Below are positions 17,720 through 26,498 of a DNA stretch of 64,000 nt, piece after piece. The notes beneath the pieces are model-generated. The model saw only the letters and a program-made list of their open reading frames with translations. It was not told the origin of the DNA and did no database searches. The stretch is from positions 124,001 to 188,000 of the forward strand of contig NZ_BMKK01000004.1 in assembly GCF_014644295.1 (NCBI RefSeq), in the 5' to 3' direction. A program made the position numbers and the translations under genes. This stretch comes from Emticicia aquatilis. GTDB lineage: Bacteria; Bacteroidota; Bacteroidia; Cytophagales; Spirosomataceae. Numbering within the stretch: the stretch's first letter is position 1; every line of letters begins with the position of its first letter.

Positions 17720-18742
17720 TTAACCCCATATTTTAGTGCCTTCTGTGCAGTTTTTACACATTTCAATTTCTGCACGAGCATTGGTGAGCGACTTTCTAAA
17801 TTGTTGATAAGGTTCACTTTGCCAAACTTCCTTGAATGTTTTTTGCTTCAAATCTCCCATTCTATACTCGGCATCTTTATCGAAACAACATGGCACTACA
17901 AGGCCATCCCAGGTTATTACGCACGAATGCCACATTTTCCAGCAGTGGTCGAGTAATTTATTTTTTATTTTATATGTTCCGTTACTTTGCTGCTCATATC
18001 GAGCATATTTATCAATCGTTGGAATCAACGAAGAGCCATTTTCATAATCATAAATTTGTGCTGTTTTAAAAGCAACTTCATCAACACCTAATTCTTTTGC
18101 CATTTTTTTGACATCCTCAAGCTGGTGTTCATTAGGCTTTACCACCAAAAATTGAAATATGATGTGTGGTGTCTTTGATTTTAATTCTCGTTTCCAATGT
18201 ACAATCTTCTTAGTACCTTCTATCACTTTATTCAAGTTTCCGCCTACTCTGTATTGCTCATAAACCTCTTGTGTTGTGCCATCTATCGAGATTATCATTC
18301 GGTCTAAACCAGACTCTATGGTTTGTTTGGCCGAAATATCGGTCAAATAATGAGCATTTGTCGATGTAGCCGTATAAATTTTCTTATTTGAAGCATATTT
18401 CACCAAATCTAAAAATTTTGGATGCAAGTATGGTTCTCCTTGAAAATAAAAAATCAAATATAGTAGTGTATCGGAGAGTTCGTCAATGGTTTGTTTAAAA
18501 AGTTTTTCTGGAAGCATACCCGTTGGGCGGGTAAAACTTCGCAAACCACTTGGGCATTCGGGACAACGTAGGTTACAAGAAGTTGTTGGTTCAATCGAAA
18601 TCGCAACGGGTAAGCCTCGATGAATCGTACGACCAGTAAGTTTTGATTCAAGATAACTACCTACATTTTTCGAGGCATTCCAAGCACGAGGCCAAGTAAC
18701 CTTTGAAAAAAAATTGATACCATCTCGAAGATTTCTATTCAT
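17720..18742 (-). CDS. Radical SAM/SPASM domain protein, function unknown
   Basis: This 340-residue protein has the radical SAM cluster motif CNLRCPEC (CX3CX2C) at about residues 52-59, a GEPYLHP motif and a C-terminal SPASM region with cysteines in HCWKMWHSCVI, VPCCFDKDAEYRMGD and CKNC. SPASM proteins usually modify peptides, or act as AdoMet-dependent enzymes on glycans and nucleotides. No small precursor peptide gene is next to it, and the double-glycine peptides lie 17 kb away, so a link to them is only a possibility. It could be co-transcribed with the oxidoreductase 13 bases downstream. Confidence 0.85.
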   Translation of the reverse strand: MNRNLRDGINFFSKVTWPRAWNASKNVGSYLESKLTGRTIHRGLPVAISIEPTTSCNLRCPECPSGLRSFTRPTGMLPEKLFKQTIDELSDTLLYLIFYFQGEPYLHPKFLDLVKYASNKKIYTATSTNAHYLTDISAKQTIESGLDRMIISIDGTTQEVYEQYRVGGNLNKVIEGTKKIVHWKRELKSKTPHIIFQFLVVKPNEHQLEDVKKMAKELGVDEVAFKTAQIYDYENGSSLIPTIDKYARYEQQSNGTYKIKNKLLDHCWKMWHSCVITWDGLVVPCCFDKDAEYRMGDLKQKTFKEVWQSEPYQQFRKSLTNARAEIEMCKNCTEGTKIWG

Positions 18743-18760
18743 TTGGAAAGAGGAAAAAAC

Positions 18761-18784
18761 ACTATTGACTATCGACTATTGACC
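18761..18784. repeat. Short-word repeat ACTATTGACT/ATCGACTATTGACC
   Basis: The word ACTATTGAC/CTATCGAC is repeated in the 51-base gap between two minus-strand genes. It belongs to the same style as the other intergenic word repeats in this window. No inverted partner is seen here. Confidence 0.5.
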
Positions 18785-18793
18785 GTGGATTTT

Positions 18794-21292
18794 TCAAATA
18801 TCCCTAAATTGCTTATATATTTTTTGTAAGCGTTCATCTTTTTCTGAAGCAATAATTTCTTTCATCAGAGCTTTTACTTCTTTGTGTTCATTTATCAAAC
18901 TGAGGGTCTGCATTCCTGCAAACCTAACATACCATTGGGTGTCGTTTTTGGCGATTTGTTCCAACAATGGCAGGCATTTCAATTGGATTTCAGGAGACGA
19001 TTTTACAATATAAGTACCAAAAATACCTAAAACTTGGTATAAATCATTACCTTTCATTTGTTTGAGATGATTTAAAAACCAATCAAAACGAAGTGGAGAA
19101 GCTTCTTCGGCAAAATAATTAGCCACAGCGGCAAAAATACTCGGATTAGTAGAAGTATCAAACTTCAAGACCAACTCAACTGCATCAGAAGGCTTACTGG
19201 CCAACAAAGCCTCAATGGCAGCCGCTTGGACTGTATAAGAAGAATCAGAAAGAGCATCACGGAAAAGTTTATCATTTTGAGAATTCTGAAAACCTTTCAT
19301 GGCCAAAATAGCATCAGCACGTACATACGAGCGTTCATCGTGTATCACTCTATATTGCAGGGCTTTTTCTACTTCCAAAAATTCTTCACCATCATAATCG
19401 AATAATTTTTGAACCGCAAACTGTCTTACTCTCCAAAACTTATCTTTGGTAGCATCAATCAATAATTGTCTGATTTTCTTTTCGGCTGGTGGATAATAAA
19501 AAGTGGTATCGTCTTCTGGAATATAAGTTAATGTTTCGAGTACATTCAGTTTAGTGGCGATTCCCTCAGCATTATAAAATTGGTAAATGAGTTCATCTTG
19601 CGATTTTTGATGCTCAATTTTACCAACCAAAATATTATCGGGGTCAAGCAAAACCATTTTGGGGGTGGATTTAACATTTAATTCAAAACTCTGCTGTGCT
19701 TTATCCAAGACTATTTCTTGTGTAAGTTGCTCATTATCAAACTTTATCAACACTTTCAATGGCAATCTATAAACAGGCGTATATGTAGTATCTTGTGTTT
19801 GCTTGATATTTAGCTTTAATTTTCCACCATTATAGTCATGCGAAACTTGCAAAACTGGGTGGCCAGCTTTCAAGAACCACTGGTCGAAAAACCAATGTAA
19901 ATCTTGGCCTGTTACTTGCTCAAAAACTAATCTTAAATCTTCAACTTCGGCCGTTTTATAAGCATATTGCGTGAGATACTGTTTGAGTGCTTCAAAAAAA
20001 GCCTCGTCTCCTACTGTATTTCTAAGTAAATGTAAAATTCGTCCGCCCTTTGCATAAGAATGCGAATCGAACATATCTTCTTTATCGAAATATCTAAAGC
20101 GAATCAATGGCTCTTGTTTTTCCTTTGATTCATCTAAATATTGATTGAGGGCAATGTAAGCCACTAAATCGCCTTCTTCTTTACCATATTTATGAGTTGT
20201 CCATAAATATTCAGAATAATTGGCGAAGGCTTCGTTGAGTGGAAGATTCGACCAAGACTCACAAGTTACTAAATCACCAAACCAGTGGTGAAACAATTCG
20301 TGAGCAATTACGCCATCGTCATTATCATCTACTAATTGATGATTATCTTTTTGGATATAATCGCCATGTATAGTTGCAGTAGTATTTTCCATTGCTCCTG
20401 ACACATAATCTCTTACAGCAATCTGAGAATACTTCTCCCATTGGTACTTAACACCGAGTATTTTCTCGAAATAACGAATCATTTCGGGAGTTCGGCCGTA
20501 AATATTCAGTGCGTATTTCTCAAATTTAGGTTCGATATAATAACTTACTTCAAAATCCTTAAAAGTTGGGTCAACAACTTTTTTAAAATCTCCTACTGCA
20601 ATCATTGATAAATACGGAGCAGTTGGTTTGGTTTGCTTCCAATAATCAGTACGAGTACCATCAGAATTTTGTTTAGAAGAAATAAGTTTACCATTTGAAA
20701 GTGTAATAAACTTAGCATCAACAGTCAGAAAAATCTCTTGTGTCATTTTCTGATTGGGCGAATCTATCGTTGGAAACCAACACGAATTCGCTTCGGTTTC
20801 GCCTTGTGTCCAAATTTGTTGAGGCTTATCGGGTTCATTACCAAGTGGGTTGATAAAATATAAACCTTTATCAGCAGTAATGGCATCACTTCCGCCAACT
20901 GGAAGTTCGTTTGGCTTAGCAACATAGGTAATTTGGATACTAATGGTATCTTTTCGGGTATATATTTGCCCTAAATCAATTTTTAAAATACTCCTGTCAT
21001 AGTTATACTTCAAGGCTTTTCCTTTTGATGTAACTTCCTGTATATCAAACCCTTTTGCATCAAAACTAATACTTGATTGAGGATAAAAGTGTGGCTTGAA
21101 AGTTATGATTGCCTTGCCATATAGGAATTGTTTCTGCCAATCAGGTTTAATTTCGAGTTTGGTATGTATTAAATCATGTTCTTTCGTTCGAGAAGGATTA
21201 TATGCTCCCTGCGAAGGCATTATCACGGGATTTTCTTGAGAAAAGACACCGTAACTTATGAATAAAGTAAATATGACCGAAAGAAATTTCAT
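18794..21292 (-). CDS. M1 family aminopeptidase with C-terminal HEAT-like repeats
   Basis: A secreted zinc aminopeptidase of 832 residues from Met at 21290-21292. That start gives a clean signal peptide (MKFLSVIFTLFISYGVFSQ); an upstream in-frame Met would add six residues in front of it. The exopeptidase motif GAMEN is at 299-303, and the zinc site HELFHHWFGD starts at 331 with third ligand Glu354 (LNEAFANYSEY). The C-terminal third has alpha-helical HEAT-type repeats (VRQFAVQKLFD, VRADAILAMKGF, VQAAAIEALLAS). It releases N-terminal amino acids from peptides, probably in the periplasm or outside the cell. Confidence 0.93.
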   Translation of the reverse strand: MKFLSVIFTLFISYGVFSQENPVIMPSQGAYNPSRTKEHDLIHTKLEIKPDWQKQFLYGKAIITFKPHFYPQSSISFDAKGFDIQEVTSKGKALKYNYDRSILKIDLGQIYTRKDTISIQITYVAKPNELPVGGSDAITADKGLYFINPLGNEPDKPQQIWTQGETEANSCWFPTIDSPNQKMTQEIFLTVDAKFITLSNGKLISSKQNSDGTRTDYWKQTKPTAPYLSMIAVGDFKKVVDPTFKDFEVSYYIEPKFEKYALNIYGRTPEMIRYFEKILGVKYQWEKYSQIAVRDYVSGAMENTTATIHGDYIQKDNHQLVDDNDDGVIAHELFHHWFGDLVTCESWSNLPLNEAFANYSEYLWTTHKYGKEEGDLVAYIALNQYLDESKEKQEPLIRFRYFDKEDMFDSHSYAKGGRILHLLRNTVGDEAFFEALKQYLTQYAYKTAEVEDLRLVFEQVTGQDLHWFFDQWFLKAGHPVLQVSHDYNGGKLKLNIKQTQDTTYTPVYRLPLKVLIKFDNEQLTQEIVLDKAQQSFELNVKSTPKMVLLDPDNILVGKIEHQKSQDELIYQFYNAEGIATKLNVLETLTYIPEDDTTFYYPPAEKKIRQLLIDATKDKFWRVRQFAVQKLFDYDGEEFLEVEKALQYRVIHDERSYVRADAILAMKGFQNSQNDKLFRDALSDSSYTVQAAAIEALLASKPSDAVELVLKFDTSTNPSIFAAVANYFAEEASPLRFDWFLNHLKQMKGNDLYQVLGIFGTYIVKSSPEIQLKCLPLLEQIAKNDTQWYVRFAGMQTLSLINEHKEVKALMKEIIASEKDERLQKIYKQFRDI

Positions 21293-21329
21293 CGACAACT
21301 GACAAATCAAGTTTTAATGGCTATAAATA

Positions 21330-22457
21330 TTATTTTCTTCTACGCTGATAATTTCCAGCAGCTTTTACAGGTTTACGAAAATCATTAAAATAATGCTCTT
21401 TTACTCTTCTCAAAGCAAAACCATCATCAAAAGCCTCTACTGTATAATCTCGCTTGAACTTAAAATCATCTAAACTGGCATATCCACCCTTGATTGTCAG
21501 CGTAAAAATATTATTCTCTGAATCAAACTCCCACGAAGTTTCATCGGTATCAATATCTAAAAAATCTACGCCTGCACAAAACTTAACCTTTGGGTCGCTT
21601 TCATAATCATATTCAATCTTCCCTTCATTGGCCAGCGATAAAACTAAATTATTGATTGTCAATTTAGACTCATGGTAAGGTGTCAGGTAAATATCACCTC
21701 GCTCGATTTTATTTCTCACCAAAATCCAACGACTGCTTTTATCAAATAAGGTTTTAAATTGCTCCAAATAATTAATTTTAACTGGCGGAGCAATCACAAC
21801 GGGTTGAGTTTTTACTTCTTCAATAAGCTCTTTCTTGGTTACAGTAACATTTACAACCATTGAATCCCTTCTCGAAACCTCAACATTATTCTGAACAACT
21901 TTTGTAGAATCTACCAAAGGTACTTTTGCTATAACTACCGATTTCTTTTCAGTTATAATTGGTTTTACAGGCGTGGGTTTTCTTACAGGTTGTGACATTG
22001 TAACTGATTTTCTTTTTAAATCTTCAAAGAAAACTTCATTTGTTTTCATCAGAATAAAGCCGTCAGTCACTTCATCAATTTTATATTCTCGCTTAAACTT
22101 AAAATCATCAAAAGTTGTGTATCCGGCCTGAATAACTAACGAAAGTGTTTTAGATAAGGTATCAAAAGTCCAAGAACTTTCAGCGGTATTGATATCGAGA
22201 TATTTTATATTAGGGTTTCCGTCAGTTTTAGAGTTTGTCTCATAGTCATATACAATTTTACCATTTTCGGCAAAAGATAAAACCAGTGTATTCAGCCTAA
22301 CTTTAGATTTTTTATAGGAAGTCAAGTAAATCTCGTTTCTTTCTATTTTATTATTCACCAAAATCCAGCGATTAGAGGCATCTAACAAGGGAATGTTCTG
22401 TGCGGCAGTTTGAAAAACAATCAGTAATAATACAGCAATTTTTAAAAGTTTATTCAT
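21330..22457 (-). CDS. Secreted protein with internal duplication, unknown function
   Basis: This 375-residue protein has a signal peptide (residues 1-19). It contains two copies of a domain of about 130 residues: the first from about 25-155, the second from about 235-365. Shared landmarks are NRWILVNNKIERNEIYLT versus SRWILVRNKIERGDIYLT, LVLSFAENGKIVYDYE versus LVLSLANEGKIEYDYE, and DDFKFKREY versus DDFKFKRDY. A Lys/Val/Pro-rich linker joins them. The repeat looks all-beta, possibly lipocalin-like. I do not recognise the family. It is 38 bases upstream of the M1 peptidase gene on the same strand. Confidence 0.75.
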   Translation of the reverse strand: MNKLLKIAVLLLIVFQTAAQNIPLLDASNRWILVNNKIERNEIYLTSYKKSKVRLNTLVLSFAENGKIVYDYETNSKTDGNPNIKYLDINTAESSWTFDTLSKTLSLVIQAGYTTFDDFKFKREYKIDEVTDGFILMKTNEVFFEDLKRKSVTMSQPVRKPTPVKPIITEKKSVVIAKVPLVDSTKVVQNNVEVSRRDSMVVNVTVTKKELIEEVKTQPVVIAPPVKINYLEQFKTLFDKSSRWILVRNKIERGDIYLTPYHESKLTINNLVLSLANEGKIEYDYESDPKVKFCAGVDFLDIDTDETSWEFDSENNIFTLTIKGGYASLDDFKFKRDYTVEAFDDGFALRRVKEHYFNDFRKPVKAAGNYQRRRK

Positions 22458-22560
22458 CTTGGGTTATTCAAAATACGCCTAAAGCGAATCGTTCTCAATA
22501 GGAATTTAATTTTATGGGGTTTTAACTTCGGTAAGGTTTAAAGCCTTACATAAGTTGGTC

Positions 22561-23763
22561 TTAGTTTTTGGCAGCACGCTTTGCGGGCAGATACGATGCC
22601 AAGAGTGTAATAACAATTATCGAAATGGCAGTTAATATAAAATCGCTTAATTGCATTTTTACAGGGTAAGCATCAATGATAGAACTCTCCATTCCCATCT
22701 TTATAATTCCAAAACGCTCTTGTAGAAAGCAGATAATTCCACCTAAAACAAGACCGACAATAGCTCCAATAAAAGAAACTAATGCCCCTTCGGAGAAGAA
22801 AATACGTTTTATTAAGCCAGCATCGGCACCCATAGCAAATAGAGTTTTCAAATCTTGCTGTTTATCAATCACCAACATAGTTAATGAAAAGAAAATATTG
22901 AAAGAGGCAATACCAATAATAAACAACAATGCTATGAAAATAAACAGTTTTTCGATTTTAATAGCTCTGAACAACGAAGCATTTTGCTCATCTTGATTTT
23001 GAACCAAGAAATCTTGTCCCAAAATACTCTTTACGGCCTCTTGTACCTTAGCAATATCAGCATTTGGTTTTGCTTGAACCTCGATTGCACTACGTTTATT
23101 ACCATATTCGGTTAATTGTTGGGCAACTTCGAGTGGCACATACACAAAATCGTCATGAAATTGTTCTAAAGAGTAAACTCCCGAAATATTCAAAATCTGA
23201 CGATTGATATTATCATCTGGATTTAAAGAAATTGATTTTCGATTGCGAGGATACCAAATTTCGATTGGTTCAATGACATTTTGTAAGGATATATTCAATG
23301 CTCCATATACGTTCCCGCCAATAAAAGCATAATCAACGCTATCTTTTTTCAGTACGAAATTTCCCTCAACCAATGATTTTTTCAAAACGCTATGTGCTTG
23401 AAAAGTATCATCAACACCTTTTAAGGTTACGACCATTTGGGAGTTTTCATACTTCACCAAAGCGTTATCTTGAATAACTTCGGTTACGTACCATACATCA
23501 TTCAAAGCCTTTATTTGGTCAATCTTGGCTTTATCTAACACAAAACTTTTTCCATTTTTAGGAGAAACCCTTATGTCAGGGTCAAAAGATTTAAAGATTT
23601 TTCGATTCAAATCTTCCAATCCATTAAATACCGACAAAACAATCACCAAAGCCATAGTTCCGATGCCAATTCCGAGCATCGAAATAATAGAAATAAAATT
23701 GATAAAGCTTTTTTTCTTTTTTGAAAAAAAATACTTCTTGGCGATTAGAAATGAAAGATTCAC
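22561..23763 (-). CDS. LolC/LolE-like ABC transporter permease (FtsX domain)
   Basis: This 400-residue permease has a short N-terminus, the first helix with SIISMLGIGIGTMALVIVLSVFNGLEDL, a periplasmic domain and three C-terminal helices. The MacB/LolE family sequence DLKTLFAMGADAGLIKRIFF precedes helix 3. It probably acts in lipoprotein release or membrane transport. It follows rbfA on the same strand by 41 bases, an arrangement I recall from other Bacteroidota. The other LolC/E-like permease is at 13989-15209. Confidence 0.85.
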   Translation of the reverse strand: MNLSFLIAKKYFFSKKKKSFINFISIISMLGIGIGTMALVIVLSVFNGLEDLNRKIFKSFDPDIRVSPKNGKSFVLDKAKIDQIKALNDVWYVTEVIQDNALVKYENSQMVVTLKGVDDTFQAHSVLKKSLVEGNFVLKKDSVDYAFIGGNVYGALNISLQNVIEPIEIWYPRNRKSISLNPDDNINRQILNISGVYSLEQFHDDFVYVPLEVAQQLTEYGNKRSAIEVQAKPNADIAKVQEAVKSILGQDFLVQNQDEQNASLFRAIKIEKLFIFIALLFIIGIASFNIFFSLTMLVIDKQQDLKTLFAMGADAGLIKRIFFSEGALVSFIGAIVGLVLGGIICFLQERFGIIKMGMESSIIDAYPVKMQLSDFILTAISIIVITLLASYLPAKRAAKN

Positions 23764-23804
23764 AAACTAAGCTTATATAACGTTGGATTTTTGAATAGCT
23801 ACTA

Positions 23805-24182
23805 TTACTCTTCGCCCTCGGCTGGTGCTGGCGGAATCACGATTCCTGCAAAAAGAGCGTCCATTTTCTGAGCATATTCGGCCGTATCGTCGATATAGAA
23901 CTGTAAATTTGGAACAATTCTTAATTGATGACGCACTCGTTCTCCCAAAAGATTTCTTATAACTTTTGTATTTTCTCTTACAATCTGCAATACACCTTCT
24001 CTATCTTTTGCCAACAAAAAACTCAAATAAACTCTTGCTATCGCTAAATCTGGCGTAGTTTTTACATCCGTAATCGTAACAAACGCACCATCAAATAATT
24101 GTTTCAAATCTCTCTGAAAAATCTCTCCTAAATCTTTTTGTATCTGCTTTGCTACTTGTCTTTGTCTTTTCGATTCCATCAT
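23805..24182 (-). CDS. rbfA: Ribosome-binding factor A
   Basis: This 125-residue KH-fold protein is needed for late maturation of the 30S subunit (16S rRNA 5' end). It starts with SKRQRQVAKQIQKDLGEIFQRDL, followed by VTITDVKTTPDLAIARVYLSFL and LLGERVRHQLRIVPNLQFYIDDTAEYAQKMDALF, all landmarks of RbfA. The length is usual. A second Met at codon 2 is equally possible as the start. It leads into the LolC/E-like permease gene. Confidence 0.93.
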   Translation of the reverse strand: MMESKRQRQVAKQIQKDLGEIFQRDLKQLFDGAFVTITDVKTTPDLAIARVYLSFLLAKDREGVLQIVRENTKVIRNLLGERVRHQLRIVPNLQFYIDDTAEYAQKMDALFAGIVIPPAPAEGEE

Positions 24183-24196
24183 TTCCTAATTTTGAT

Positions 24197-24268
24197 TGAC
24201 TGAATGATAGAATGAGTGAATAAGAAATATGAACTATTTTAAGAAATTCATTCTAACATTCAATCATT
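24197..24268. repeat. Short-word repeat with inverted partner upstream of rbfA
   Basis: GACTGAATGATAGAATGAGT (24198-24217) is followed at 24246-24268 by ATTCATTCTAACATTCAATC, its approximate inverted copy. The gap separates the divergent genes rbfA and the polytopic membrane protein. Confidence 0.65.
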
Positions 24269-24355
24269 GTGGCATTCAACCATTAATTTTATGCAAATAT
24301 CCGCAAATTTTCGGGTTAAATAAAGTAAAGTTTCTCACATCAGTTACTTTTTTCA

Positions 24356-24363
24356 TAACTTTG
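24356..24363 (+). promoter_or_regulatory. Candidate -7 promoter element
   Basis: TAACTTTG matches TAnnTTTG and lies 25 bases before the TTG start at 24389, which supports that unusual start codon. The -33 element is not obvious. Confidence 0.5.
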
Positions 24364-24388
24364 TGCTGTAAACTAATCATTCAAGGCC

Positions 24389-25798
24389 TTGTTAACATTT
24401 TTTAGGTTAAACTCCCTATTTCACATTTTTTCACTGCTTTTGCTGGTCGTGATTATTAAATTGCCTTTTATGGGGCAAAAGTTACCCCTACTTATCCCCG
24501 AACTTGAGTGGATGCTGGTAGGAGAAAAAATCCACGAAGGACGCTTTTTATACCGAGAAGTATGGACCAACGTTGGTCCATTGGCATCATTTGTTTATTG
24601 GGCCATTGATGTTTCGTTTGGGCGTTCGCAACTTGTTTATGAGTTCATAGCTATTCTAATAACTTACTTTCAGGCATTATATTTTACGTTTGTTTGTAAC
24701 ACTCGCCAAACTTATCTCGAAAAAAACTACGCTCCTGGTCTCATTTATGTACTTTTAATGAGCCTTTCGTTCGATATGAGTAAATTATCGCCAGTTTTAC
24801 TCTCAACAACATTTTTGCTTTTTGCATTCAATAAACTTGTAAAACAAATGGAACGCCGTGAAGGGGTTTCGGATGAGGTATTTGAAGTTGGTTTGTATAT
24901 TGGTATTGCTTCATTGTTTCATCAGCCAACTATGGTTTTCATTTTTTGGAGCATAGCAAGTTTAGTATTCTTCACCAATGCCAATATTCGCCAACACTTC
25001 TTGGCAATTTTAGGTTTTGGTTTACCACTATTTTTGGCGGGGCTTTACTTTTATTTCTATGATTCGCTCGATGAATTTAAATACAACTGGTTCAACGGCA
25101 TTTTCAAAATCAAGCAATATAGTTTAGAAGACTTTAAGAGTGCATTTATTGCCATTACAGTTCCCTCTGCATTGGCTGTATTTGGCTTTTTGAGGCAGAC
25201 ACAGGTAAGTAGATATAACAGTTATCAGCAGCGTACACAGCAAATTATGCTCATTTGGGGAATTGCGTCACTTTTGGCCTTATTCTTATCTCCCAACGTT
25301 GCTCCGATGCAGTTTATAATTTTTGTACCATTTTTTGCGTATTTTATTACAGGTTTTTTCTTCCACCTTCGTGGTGCGTTTTTACCCGAATTACTGTTTA
25401 CAATCTTATTTTTATTTATTGTTTTTGTACAATATCAAGGAGTTACTCCTTTTATTGGAAAAGGATTTGAGCAATTGACAGATATGCGTGTGAAGCCAAA
25501 AGAGCTTCCAGAGTTAATGAAAGGCCAGAAAATGTTGGTAATTGGTGAGCGAATTGATGAATATACTTATGGAAAGTCGGCCACTTGTTATCTCAACTGG
25601 GAGCTTTCTAAAATTGACTTAGAAAACCCTGACAACTACGAAAGCATCATCAATATCTTTGATAATTTCAAGAAAGACCCTCCAACAATTATCATTGACA
25701 AGCAGAATGTTATACCGAAGATATTTAAGAGAATTCCTGCTTTAGCGTCTGACTATCAGACCAGTAAAATTCAAGGAATTTATCAGAGAAAGTATTAA
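24389..25798 (+). CDS. Polytopic membrane protein of unknown function (GT-C/DUF6427-like)
   Basis: This 469-residue protein has about ten transmembrane segments and a soluble C-terminal domain of about 110 residues. The first periplasmic loop, LIPELEWMLVGEKIHEGRFL then YREVWTNVGPLASFVYW, resembles the luminal loop of GT-C glycosyltransferases. Its place opposite rbfA and an FtsX-like permease is where DUF6427 proteins are often found in Bacteroidota, so it may belong there. The start is TTG at 24389, because it includes the first helix and follows a good -7 element. The next ATG (24470) would remove that helix. Function is not established. Confidence 0.6.
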   Translation: MLTFFRLNSLFHIFSLLLLVVIIKLPFMGQKLPLLIPELEWMLVGEKIHEGRFLYREVWTNVGPLASFVYWAIDVSFGRSQLVYEFIAILITYFQALYFTFVCNTRQTYLEKNYAPGLIYVLLMSLSFDMSKLSPVLLSTTFLLFAFNKLVKQMERREGVSDEVFEVGLYIGIASLFHQPTMVFIFWSIASLVFFTNANIRQHFLAILGFGLPLFLAGLYFYFYDSLDEFKYNWFNGIFKIKQYSLEDFKSAFIAITVPSALAVFGFLRQTQVSRYNSYQQRTQQIMLIWGIASLLALFLSPNVAPMQFIIFVPFFAYFITGFFFHLRGAFLPELLFTILFLFIVFVQYQGVTPFIGKGFEQLTDMRVKPKELPELMKGQKMLVIGERIDEYTYGKSATCYLNWELSKIDLENPDNYESIINIFDNFKKDPPTIIIDKQNVIPKIFKRIPALASDYQTSKIQGIYQRKY

Positions 25799-25803
25799 GA
25801 GAA

Positions 25804-25836
25804 AAGAGCTATGAACCGAAATTCATAGCTCTTTTT
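25804..25836. terminator. Bidirectional terminator
   Basis: A 12-bp perfect stem (AAGAGCTATGAA with TTCATAGCTCTT) followed by Ts, between the convergent membrane protein gene and rpiB. Confidence 0.85.
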
Positions 25837-25837
25837 A

Positions 25838-26266
25838 TTAGCAAGCTATTTTATCTGCTCGTCGAGCGTGACGGCCGCCTTCAAACTCTGTTTTCAAGAA
25901 GGTTTTTACACATTCAAGTGCTAATTCTACATCAATAAATCGTGCAGGAAGGCATATAACATTAGCGTTATTGTGCTGACGAATCAACTCTGCTACTTCG
26001 AGGTTCCAAACTAAACCAGCCCTAATTCCTTTATGATGATTGGCAGTCATACAAACACCATTTCCGCTGCCACAAATCAAGATTCCGAACTCATATTGGC
26101 CGCTTTCAACCGAACTGGCCAACTGATGTGCAGTATCTGGATAATCTACCGCTTCGGGTGTATAAGGGCCATAATCTGCCGTCTCGAAATTTTGTTCTTG
26201 AAGCCAACGAAGTATGACTTTTTTGTACTCAAAACCAGCGTGGTCGCCTGCTATTGCTACTTTCAT
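25838..26266 (-). CDS. rpiB: Ribose 5-phosphate isomerase B
   Basis: This 142-residue enzyme interconverts ribose 5-phosphate and ribulose 5-phosphate in the pentose phosphate pathway. It starts MKVAIAGDHAGFEYKK with the RpiB/LacAB phosphate-binding start, and has the active-site cysteine segment ICGSGNGVCMTANHHKGIRAGL and a RHARRADKI-type C-terminus. Length is usual for the family. It is transcribed alone; a CAAATATA at 26375-26382 gives a possible -7 element on the minus strand about 110 bases upstream. Confidence 0.95.
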   Translation of the reverse strand: MKVAIAGDHAGFEYKKVILRWLQEQNFETADYGPYTPEAVDYPDTAHQLASSVESGQYEFGILICGSGNGVCMTANHHKGIRAGLVWNLEVAELIRQHNNANVICLPARFIDVELALECVKTFLKTEFEGGRHARRADKIAC

Positions 26267-26498
26267 AGTATTTTATTCCCCTACTCTTGATTAAAAAATA
26301 TACTAAGAACTTTTCTTTTTGGGGATGAATTAGCCAAGAAAAATTCATTTTATTCTATTTTAAACTTTTTTTTACAAATATACGTTTTCATTATCCAATT
26401 CTTTTCAAAAAATTTAAGAAGAATTGTTTTATTCGACCAAATAAAAATTTACCTTCAAAAACAAAAAAACTATTTCGTACGACAAACAAAATTTAATT

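Noticed and set aside
21292-21310. Upstream start of the M1 peptidase gene
   Set aside because: It would place six residues ahead of a clean signal peptide, so the second methionine was chosen.
22676-22996. Antisense frame within the permease gene
   Set aside because: The minus-strand frame codes for a complete LolC/E-like permease; the other is a shadow.
26033-26290. Plus-strand frame across rpiB
   Set aside because: It is a shadow of the complete rpiB gene and has no start context or motif.
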